Assembly: GCF_000719865.1 (NCBI RefSeq)
Contig: NZ_JOID01000006.1
Location: 1 to 64,000, forward strand
Reading direction: 5' to 3'
DNA length: 64,000 nucleotides
Source of the DNA: Streptomyces albus subsp. albus
GTDB taxonomy: Bacteria; Actinomycetota; Actinomycetes; Streptomycetales; Streptomycetaceae
Position 1 is the stretch's first letter, and each line of letters opens with the position of its first letter. Of the stretch, positions 15,564 to 22,644 are shown piece after piece. Both the position numbers and the translations under genes were made by a program. The notes beneath the pieces were generated by a model. It was not told the DNA's origin and searched no databases. It saw only the letters and a program-made list of their open reading frames with translations.

Positions 15564-17162
15564 ATGCAGCAGTTGTACGTCGTCGGTTTCGAGGTGTCCG
15601 AGGTGCCGGTGGCGTCTGGGGTGTCCGGGGTGTCCGAGGCGCCGTCGGCGGAGGGCCTCGGAGGGGGAGGGCCCGGCGCCTTCGGGCGCCTGGTGGCGCA
15701 TATGGAACAGCATGTCGAGCCGAGGACGACGGGGCTGACCGGCGGCGCGCTGATGGCGGAGAAGGGCGCGATCGACATCGCGGCGCTGTGGCAGGGCCGC
15801 CCCGACCAGCGGGTGAGCTGGAATCCGGTCACCGTGGCGGCGGACGTGCGCGCGCTGCGGATGGAGATCGAGCAGGATCTGCCGCACGGGGGCGGCCGGT
15901 TCCTCTGCCGGCTGACCGCCTCCCAGCACGGGGCGGTCACCGGTTTCCGCGTGGTGATGGGTCGGAAGAACGACGGGCTGCTCGCGCCGGCCCGGGTGGA
16001 GGACCTGAAACCGCCCCGGGCCCTCAAGGCGATCATGAAAGACGGCTCGCTCCGCTGCACGGACGGCGGCGACAGGATCACGGCCATGGTGCTGCCGGCG
16101 CTCACCGCGCAGATCCCCGGCGTACGCGCCCAGTTGCGGGACCCCCGGCGCCGTCTCCCGGTGCTCGTCGTCTCCTCGGTCCGCACGGTCGGTCCGCCCG
16201 CGGACTTCGCCCGCAGGGCCGCCGGCCGCCTCGCCGGTCTGGCCCATGTGGTCCTCGTCTCCGGCTGGCTGGCCTTCCACGCCTTCAACGCGGACATCGG
16301 CCCGCATCTGCTGCCCCGTGACGGCGCCCGGCTGTACTGGCCCGGTATGGAGGCGCGCCCGCCGTGGTGGGAGGCGGACGACCTCTACGGCGACCACGAC
16401 GCGCTCCTGGGCAAGCTCACCCGCCTCCTCTCCCCGCTCAGCGTGGTCGCCCGGGGGCGGGACCGGCTCTGGGACGCCGTCCGCGCGGCGGAGACCGACG
16501 CCCTGCTCGACGACCTCGCGGACACCGAGAGCGAACAGGTCGGCGGTCTGCTCAAGGCCCTGGACGACGAGCGGGAGCAGTCGGTCGGACTCCTGGTGCG
16601 GAACGAGGAGCTGGAGAACCAGGTCGCCCGGCTGCAGATCGAGATCGCCAACCTGAGCGCGCAGCTGGGAGCGCTGTCCACGCCCGCCGCCGAGCCCGAG
16701 GAGGTCCGGGAACGGCCGCCGGGCGAGCCGAGGGACTTCAGCTCCGACTGGTCGCGGTGGACCGAGGTGTCCGGCGGGGCGCTGGTGTTCACCGCCAACG
16801 CCAGGGACGAGTGGAGCCGGTGCTCGTACCCCTATCCGGACCGCATGTGGGAGGCGCTGGAGACGCTGGCCGAGCTGGCCAGGGAGTGGAGGAAGCGGCG
16901 GGGGAGCCTGGGCCGGTCGCTGGTGTCCTGGATCGGTGACCAGACCCCGCTGGTGTACGCGCCGCTGGACGAAGGGCTGAGAAGGGCCAGGCTCCATGAA
17001 TTCACCTTCGAGGGGCGGAGGAAGCCCTACGACCGGCAGCCGCACATCAAGCTCGACGACCACACCACCCCCGACCGCGTCGGGCGCGTCTACTTCGCGA
17101 TCGACAACGAGTCGTACCGCTGGATCGTCGACCATGTGGGGCTGAAGCTCTACGGGCGGTAG
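15564..17162 (+). CDS. Conserved-looking 532-aa protein of unknown function with coiled coil
   Basis: ATG 15564 follows GAGGGGGAGG. No signal peptide or membrane segment. The first ~200 residues are mixed alpha/beta (WNPVTVAADVRALRMEIEQDL, LPVLVVSS). A segment ending in GARLYWPGM lies near residue 260. Residues ~320-375 are a coiled coil (EQVGGLLKALDDEREQSVG, EELENQVARLQIEI). The C-terminal ~130 residues form a compact domain ending in HIKLDDHTTPDRVGRVYFA and WIVDHVGLKLYG. From memory this architecture occurs as a single gene in Streptomyces, sometimes near defence genes, but I cannot assign a function. Variable presence and inverted repeats upstream would fit a conflict-system component. Confidence 0.55.
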   Translation: MQQLYVVGFEVSEVPVASGVSGVSEAPSAEGLGGGGPGAFGRLVAHMEQHVEPRTTGLTGGALMAEKGAIDIAALWQGRPDQRVSWNPVTVAADVRALRMEIEQDLPHGGGRFLCRLTASQHGAVTGFRVVMGRKNDGLLAPARVEDLKPPRALKAIMKDGSLRCTDGGDRITAMVLPALTAQIPGVRAQLRDPRRRLPVLVVSSVRTVGPPADFARRAAGRLAGLAHVVLVSGWLAFHAFNADIGPHLLPRDGARLYWPGMEARPPWWEADDLYGDHDALLGKLTRLLSPLSVVARGRDRLWDAVRAAETDALLDDLADTESEQVGGLLKALDDEREQSVGLLVRNEELENQVARLQIEIANLSAQLGALSTPAAEPEEVRERPPGEPRDFSSDWSRWTEVSGGALVFTANARDEWSRCSYPYPDRMWEALETLAELAREWRKRRGSLGRSLVSWIGDQTPLVYAPLDEGLRRARLHEFTFEGRRKPYDRQPHIKLDDHTTPDRVGRVYFAIDNESYRWIVDHVGLKLYGR

Positions 17163-17244
17163 CGGGCCGGCAAGTTCGTGACCCGGGCCCGCCCGGGGCC
17201 CGGCGCTCCCGCGGCCCGGCCCGGGCGCGCTCCCTGCGGGCGGC

Positions 17245-17289
17245 GGGGCGCGGGACAGAGGGCTTGAGCGTGCTCCTGCCCCGCGCCCC
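17245..17289. terminator. Terminator hairpin between convergent genes
   Basis: GGGGCGCGGG and CCCGCGCCCC are 10-bp perfect arms with a 25-nt loop, placed between the 3' ends of two convergent genes. Confidence 0.6.
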
Positions 17290-17324
17290 GGGAACGCCCG
17301 GCACGGGGAAGCGGCGGATCCGGG

Positions 17325-17873
17325 TCAGGCGTAACCCTTGCGGGTCTTGGTGCAGCGGAGGTTCTTGCCTCGCTTGGTGGTGCAGAGCTGGAGCCACACC
17401 GGGGTGCCCTCCTTGATGCTGAGATCCTTCTCGTCGGTGGAGTTCCTGCCCCCGCCGGCGTAGACGGAGGCCCGGTGGGAACCCCAGGTCAGATAGGCGC
17501 GGGCGCCGTAGCCGTCGGCCTTGTAGTCGGAGACCACCAGCTTCTCGCGGAAGTCGTAGAAGTACGCGCCCGCGCGGGGGGTGCGGAACGACACCGTCCG
17601 GCCTTGTGCCGTCCGTGGGTGCCGGGCGTGCTGCCCGTGCCGGGCCTCCTGCGCGTGCTGTGCGTGCTGCCCGTGCTGTGCGTGCTGTGCGGTCCAGATG
17701 TCCCGGGCGTCCCGGGCGTCCCGGGCGCCCCGCCCTCCGGAGTCCAGGGCCGACGCGGTGGCCGCCGTCAGGGCGAGGGCGGTCAGGGCGGCCGTGCCGG
17801 CCAGGGCCGCCCTGGCCGCCCTGGCCGCCCTCGGTCCCCTCGCCGTCCGGCAGGGGCCGGTGCTGCGGTACAT
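17325..17873 (-). CDS. Secreted protein with His/Gln/Ala repeats
   Basis: A 182-aa precursor. ATG 17873 has AGGAG upstream; the longer frame is not signal-like. Residues ~1-45 form a long Arg/Ala signal peptide (LAGTAALTALALTAATASA). Next come GARDARDARD and then repeats of the AQHAQHG type (about seven His in 30 residues), encoded by imperfect 9-bp units. The C-terminal ~90 residues form a small domain (VSFRTPRAGAYFYDF, TWGSHRASVYAGGG, LCTTKRGKNLRCTKTRKG) with two Cys. The His-rich repeat could bind metal. Family unknown. Confidence 0.65.
   Translation of the reverse strand: MYRSTGPCRTARGPRAARAARAALAGTAALTALALTAATASALDSGGRGARDARDARDIWTAQHAQHGQHAQHAQEARHGQHARHPRTAQGRTVSFRTPRAGAYFYDFREKLVVSDYKADGYGARAYLTWGSHRASVYAGGGRNSTDEKDLSIKEGTPVWLQLCTTKRGKNLRCTKTRKGYA
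17630..17692. repeat. 9-bp imperfect tandem repeats encoding His/Gln/Ala units
   Basis: Units close to CGTGCTGTG/CGTGCTGCC recur across ~60 bp inside the secreted His-repeat protein gene. Copy number is likely variable between strains. Confidence 0.65.
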
Positions 17874-18048
17874 CAGTGCTCCTTCTGGTCGCTTTCGCGC
17901 AAGATGGTGCACTGTGTCCGTCCGGTGGGGCGTGGGGGCGGACGGTGACACGGGGTGCGTAACTCGGTCGGGGGAACGGGGCCTTGGGGCCGGACGGCTC
18001 TGCCGCCGCCCGGCCCCCGGCCCCGCCCCCGGGGTCCGCCGCCGCGCC

Positions 18049-21000
18049 CTACTTCAGATACGGCCCGTCGCCGCCGACCTTGCCCGGGGCCGCGTTCGCG
18101 CCGCCGAGGTCCAGGACGTAGACGCGCAGATTGCCCTTGCCGGGTGCGCCGACCGTCAGCGTTCCGTCGGTGACCCGCCGCGTGTCGCCCGTGACGGCGT
18201 CGGTGTACGTGCCGTCCGGGATGCCGCTGAACGTGGCCCCGTCCGTCACGGTGACCAGCGCGAAGCTGTCCGTGCCGCCACCGGTGTACCGGCGCTTGAA
18301 CGCCATGTCCCCGCTGATGCCCTCGGTCGAGTACTGGCCCATCTGGAGGGCGGGGACGGCCCGGCGGATCTGGTTGAGGCGTTGCACATGCCGGGCCAGC
18401 GGCCGGGCGAGGGTGTCCGCGACCTCTCCGCTCGCCGACTCCACCGTGCCGAAGCCGGACGCCTTCACTTCGCCGGCCAGATGGCCGCCGAAGTACGCGC
18501 GGCCGGTGTCCGCCAGCGGGCAGCTGGGCCCGCAGTCGATTTTCTGGCCCTTCTGGAACTCGACCTCGGAGCCGTAATAGAGGGTCGGGATGCCGCGGAA
18601 GGTCCACATCAGCGCCATGTTCTCGGCCCAGGCGTCGGTGCCGCCCGCGTAGCGTTCGCTGCTCTTGTTGGGGCCGTAGTCGTGGCTGTCGACGTAGACG
18701 ACGTTGTATGTGGCGTCGTTGTAGCTGTCGTCGCTGTCCTTGCCGTTGTGGAAGGCGTTGCGGGCGTCACCGAAGTTCATGTGCATCCGCATGTCGATGA
18801 CGTTCATGCCGGAGAACCGGCTGCGGTCGGGGGTGCGATACGCGTTGCCGTCGAGGAAGGCGTTCCGCGACACCGGCTGGTTCGCCGGGCCCTGGGCCTG
18901 CTCCCAGTCGTACATCTCCAGGGCGGCCGCGGCGTCGTCCGCGCTGTACTCCTTCCGCTCCTTCCAGGTGTAGAACTGCGCGGAGTGGTTGACCGAGCCG
19001 CGGTTCCACTTGTCGTTGACGAAGGCGGCGACCTCGCCGAAGACGAAGAAGTTGCGGGCCGCCTCGGCGCCGTGCTTCGCCGTCACCCGCTCCTGGATGG
19101 CGGGGAGGAAGCGGCGGTTCCAGGTGGTGCGGGGGATGTGCACTGCGGTGTCGACGCGGAAGCCGTCCACGCCCATGTCGACGTACTTGTTGTAGGCGCC
19201 GATCAGATAGTTCTGCACCTGCGCGTTCTCGGTGTTGAAGTCGGCGAGGTCGTCGTGGAGCCAGCAGGAGCGGGAGTCCTCGTCCTCCCAGTTCCCGATC
19301 CAGCAGTTGTGGTAGAGCGACTTCGGGAACATGCCCGATGTGGGGCTCGGCCACTGGCAGTTGTAGAGCTGGTAGCCCTCGGGGGACGTGCCGCCGGTGG
19401 GCTTGCCCCAGTTGAGGCAGGTGTTGCCGGAGGGCTCCTCGGTGGACCACAGGTCGCCGTTGTAGTACGACTTCCCGGACTTCGGTTCCACGGTCAGGCC
19501 GTCGTACGCGAAGCCGTCGTCCGGCTCGTCGTAGTACCAGCTCCAGTCGGCGTCGCGGACCCCGTAGACCGTGGGCGTGAACAGGCCCTTGGCGCCCCAG
19601 CGGGAGCTGTGGTCGTAGACGACGTCCTGATAGATCTTCATGCCCTTGGCGTGGGCGGCGTCGATCAGGTCCTGGTACGAGGCGCCGGCGGACTCCAGGC
19701 GGGGGTCGACGCGGTAGAAGTCCCAGCCGTGGTAGCCGTGGTAGTCGTAGTCGGAGCGGTTCAGCACGACCGGGGTGATCCAGACGGCGGAGAAGCCGAG
19801 CCCCTTGATGTAGTCGAGCTTGTCGACGAGGCCCTTGAAGTCGCCCCGGAACATGGGGTCGTCGTTCGCCGCGTTGCCCGACTTCTCGTGCTGGCTGCCG
19901 CCCCGGTTGTTCGCCGGGTCGCCGTCGTTGAAGCGCGCGGTGAGGACGAAGTAGACGGGGTCCTTGCGCGGGTCGGTGCCCAGCGGCTTCCCGGCGGCGG
20001 GGGTGGCCGGCCGCGAGCCGGTGGTGGCGGTGGCGGCCTCCGAGGCGGGGGAGACGTTGCCGGCGGCGTCCACGGCGCGGACGGTGTAGCGGTAGGCGGT
20101 CTTCTCCTCCAGGCCCGTGTCGGAGAAGACGGTGGAGCCGGTGTCGGCGACGAGGGTGCCCCCGCTGCCGCCGGTGCGGGTCACCTGGTAGCGGGTGACC
20201 GCGCGGTCGTCGGTGGAGGGCTCCCAGGTGAGGACGACCGACGTGCCGTCGGCGTCCGCCGACACACCGGTGGGGGCCGTCGGGGCCTCGGTGTCCGGGT
20301 CCTCGGCCGCGCACGGGTCCTTCGCGCCGCCGGTGACGGTCCCGTTCTCGACGGTGCTCCGGCCGGCGGGGATCGTGTAGTCGGCGCCGTTGTTGTTGTC
20401 CCAGACGCCGTTGCCGTTGTTGAAGGCGGCTTGCAGCTTCGGGGCGTCGCCGAGGTCGACGGACTTCCGCATCCAGCCGGTGCAGGCCGGTTCCATGCCG
20501 ATGCCGGGGACGGTGGTCCAGGCGCCGCCCTCGGGACGGTAGTGGAGGTTCGCGGTGGTCCAGCCGGTGCGGGAGGTGGCGTAGTAGACGGTGGCGGTGC
20601 CGGCCGTGCCGCCGGTGTCGTCACCGCCGTCGCTGTCGCCGGGTGCCGGTTCCGGGTCCGTGCCGGCGCACGGGTCGCTGTGGGCCACCGTCCCGTCCTG
20701 GACCGTGATGGCGCCGGTACCCAGGTCGTAGTTCTCGCCCGCGTTGTTGTCCCAGGTGCCGGCGCCGTCGGTGAACGTGGCCCGGAGTCCGGAGGCGCTG
20801 CCCAGGTCGACGGTCTTCTTCACCCAGTCCGTGCAGGCCTCCTCCATCACCTCGCCCGGGGCTGTCGTCCAGGAGCCGCCGTCGGGGGCGTAATGGAGGT
20901 GGTAGGCCTGCCAGTTCCTCGTCCTGGTGGAGTAGAAGACCGTCGCGGTGTTGTCCTCCGCGGCGGCCGTGGTGGCCGCGGGGGCGGCGGTTGTGGTGGT

Positions 21001-21114
21001 GCCGGCCGCGGTCTTTCCGGCCGCCGGGCCGGCGGCGAGCAGCGCGGGCAGCACGGCGGCCGCCGCGACGGCCGCGAGGGCGCGCGCGAGCGGCCGGTGT
21101 GGGGTGGGTTTCAT
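18049..21114 (-). CDS. Secreted GH13 alpha-amylase with two starch-binding modules and FN3
   Basis: A 1021-aa enzyme. ATG 21114 has GGAG upstream and gives a signal peptide (PLARALAAVAAAAVLPALLAAG). Two homologous ~90-aa modules follow (TATVFYSTRTRNWQAYHLHY and TATVYYATSRTGWTTANLHY), the CBM25/CBM26 style used for starch. Then an FN3 domain (TAPTGVSADADGTSVVLTW). The GH13 barrel shows VVYDHSS, DGFRVDTAVH (nucleophile Asp), FFVFGEV (acid/base Glu) and VDSHDY (third Asp). It hydrolyses alpha-1,4-glucans outside the cell. A MalR-type operator lies ~207 bp upstream, consistent with maltose/glucose control. Confidence 0.92.
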   Translation of the reverse strand: MKPTPHRPLARALAAVAAAAVLPALLAAGPAAGKTAAGTTTTAAPAATTAAAEDNTATVFYSTRTRNWQAYHLHYAPDGGSWTTAPGEVMEEACTDWVKKTVDLGSASGLRATFTDGAGTWDNNAGENYDLGTGAITVQDGTVAHSDPCAGTDPEPAPGDSDGGDDTGGTAGTATVYYATSRTGWTTANLHYRPEGGAWTTVPGIGMEPACTGWMRKSVDLGDAPKLQAAFNNGNGVWDNNNGADYTIPAGRSTVENGTVTGGAKDPCAAEDPDTEAPTAPTGVSADADGTSVVLTWEPSTDDRAVTRYQVTRTGGSGGTLVADTGSTVFSDTGLEEKTAYRYTVRAVDAAGNVSPASEAATATTGSRPATPAAGKPLGTDPRKDPVYFVLTARFNDGDPANNRGGSQHEKSGNAANDDPMFRGDFKGLVDKLDYIKGLGFSAVWITPVVLNRSDYDYHGYHGWDFYRVDPRLESAGASYQDLIDAAHAKGMKIYQDVVYDHSSRWGAKGLFTPTVYGVRDADWSWYYDEPDDGFAYDGLTVEPKSGKSYYNGDLWSTEEPSGNTCLNWGKPTGGTSPEGYQLYNCQWPSPTSGMFPKSLYHNCWIGNWEDEDSRSCWLHDDLADFNTENAQVQNYLIGAYNKYVDMGVDGFRVDTAVHIPRTTWNRRFLPAIQERVTAKHGAEAARNFFVFGEVAAFVNDKWNRGSVNHSAQFYTWKERKEYSADDAAAALEMYDWEQAQGPANQPVSRNAFLDGNAYRTPDRSRFSGMNVIDMRMHMNFGDARNAFHNGKDSDDSYNDATYNVVYVDSHDYGPNKSSERYAGGTDAWAENMALMWTFRGIPTLYYGSEVEFQKGQKIDCGPSCPLADTGRAYFGGHLAGEVKASGFGTVESASGEVADTLARPLARHVQRLNQIRRAVPALQMGQYSTEGISGDMAFKRRYTGGGTDSFALVTVTDGATFSGIPDGTYTDAVTGDTRRVTDGTLTVGAPGKGNLRVYVLDLGGANAAPGKVGGDGPYLK

Positions 21115-21320
21115 GCAGGCTCCATGGGGGCGGAGGGCTGCCGCGGCCCGGGGTGGCCGCGGTTTGACCGACTGACGGGCACGGACGCCGAGGGGTGCGG
21201 CGCCGTGCGACTTCGCCGGGAATCCCTGACGCGCCTCCGGGTTCTGGCGAGCACTGCTCATACGGCCCGCGGCGGTCCCGCCGTGCTCCCGCCGTGAGCG
21301 GGGACCGCACAGTGATGGAA

Positions 21321-21344
21321 CTTGCTGCAAGCCGTTGCAGCGAG
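21321..21344. promoter_or_regulatory. MalR/LacI-type operator upstream of the amylase gene
   Basis: GCTGCAA (21324-21330) and TTGCAGC (21335-21341) form perfect arms around GCCG; extended arms CTTGCTGCAA and TTGCAGCGAG match 9 of 10. Streptomyces amylase genes are known to be controlled by the LacI-family regulator MalR/Reg1 at TTGCAG-containing sites. The site lies in the ~430-bp gap between the divergent amylase and methyltransferase genes. Confidence 0.75.
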
Positions 21345-21547
21345 CATTGCCCGTACATGACAGTTCCGTCAACAGCCCTGCGGTAACGGGTCATTGGGAG
21401 ACCGGGCTCGGGCCGGCGGGACGGGCGGAGAGGGCGGAAGGGCCGGCGCCCGCGGCACTCGACGCTGCCCATGCGCCCATGGGCCCGAGGCACGGACTGA
21501 TGGAGGATCTGCCGCGTTCCGCGCCGTCCGACGATGAGGAGTTCCGC

Positions 21548-22465
21548 ATGCACGAGGAAAGCCCGGCCGGGAAGCCCGCCCCGTCGTCCGAGGACGTCGG
21601 CCGGCTCTACGACGAGAACACCGAGGTCGTCGACGGCGCGGCGGGCGGCAACATCCACTCCGGATACTGGGAGAGCGCCGCCGACCGCAGTTCCCTCGAC
21701 GAGGCGACGGACCGGCTCACCGATCTGGTCACCGGCCGCCTCTCCGTGGAGCCGGGGCAGCGGCTGCTCGACGTCGGATGCGGCACGGGCAGTCCCGCGT
21801 TACGCGTCGCCGCCGGCCACGAGGCGAAGGTGGTCGGGATCTCCGTCAGCCGGGAGGAGATCGCCCTCGCCCGGGCGCGGGCGGCGGAGGCCGGGCTCAC
21901 CGGCCGGGTGTCCTTCGCGTACGCGGACGCCATGGCGCTGCCGGTCGGGACGGAGCCCTTCGGGGCGGACTCCTTCCACGGGGCCTGGGCGATCGAGTCG
22001 CTCATGCACATGTCCGACCGGGCCGGGGCACTCGCCGCCGTCGCCCGGACGCTGCGGCCCGGCGGGCGGCTGGTGGTCGCGGACGTTCTGCTGCGGCGGC
22101 CCGTCCACGGTGAGACCGCGCAGTTCGTCGAGCAGATGTGCCAGGCGTTCCAGGCACCCGGCCTGCCCGGGCCGGAGGAGTACCGGGACGCCGTGCGCCA
22201 GGCCGGCCTGGAACTGCTGGAGTTCACGGACATCGGCGAGAACGTCCGCCCCACCTACCGGGCCTTCGCGCGGATCCTGGCGGGAGCCGGCGGCCACGGC
22301 GGTCCCGCGGACGGTGGCGGCGAGGGCGCGGACGGCGGAGGCGCCGCGGAGGAGGACGGGAACGAGTTCCTCGACTCCGCCGACGCCCTGCCCCGCTTCG
22401 GGGACCTGCCGGAGATCGGCTACGTCCTGCTGGTCGCCCGGCGGCCGTCCGCGCCGCCCGCCTGA
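21548..22465 (+). CDS. SAM-dependent methyltransferase of the terpenoid cluster, with a TTA codon
   Basis: A 305-aa class I methyltransferase. ATG 21548 follows GATGAGGAG; the longer frame back to 21335 would cross the MalR-type operator. Motif I is LLDVGCGTGSPALRV, with AYADAMALPVG and LRPGGRLVVADVLLRR further on, close to the RebM/sterol-C24-methyltransferase type that accepts small molecules. Gly/Asp-rich insertion near residues 255-275. The Leu in PALRV is encoded by TTA (21800-21802), read only by the bldA tRNA. It converges on the UbiB-aminotransferase gene, so a role in tailoring the terpenoid product is plausible but not proven. Confidence 0.85.
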   Translation: MHEESPAGKPAPSSEDVGRLYDENTEVVDGAAGGNIHSGYWESAADRSSLDEATDRLTDLVTGRLSVEPGQRLLDVGCGTGSPALRVAAGHEAKVVGISVSREEIALARARAAEAGLTGRVSFAYADAMALPVGTEPFGADSFHGAWAIESLMHMSDRAGALAAVARTLRPGGRLVVADVLLRRPVHGETAQFVEQMCQAFQAPGLPGPEEYRDAVRQAGLELLEFTDIGENVRPTYRAFARILAGAGGHGGPADGGGEGADGGGAAEEDGNEFLDSADALPRFGDLPEIGYVLLVARRPSAPPA

Positions 22466-22537
22466 GCACGGCCGTATGGCATCGCGGCTCGGCGGCCCGG
22501 GGCTCTCGGCGGCCCGGGGTCCGGTGGCCCGCGCACG

Positions 22538-22577
22538 CTCCCCCGTTCTCCTCCGGATGCGGCGGAGAACGGGGGAG
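22538..22577. terminator. Strong terminator between methyltransferase and terpenoid operon
   Basis: CTCCCCCGTTCTCC (22538-22551) and GGAGAACGGGGGAG (22564-22577) are 14-bp perfect arms with a 12-nt loop. It serves both convergent transcripts. Confidence 0.8.
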
Positions 22578-22644
22578 GGGCGGCGGCCGGGCGGGGCCGG
22601 GGGCTTCGCGGGAGGGGCGCTCCCGCGCGGGGAGGTGCGTGCGG

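Noticed and set aside
17581..21297. 1238-aa plus-strand open frame over the amylase
   Set aside because: Shadow of the GH13 gene on the opposite strand, with Val/Gly/Arg-biased composition and no motifs.
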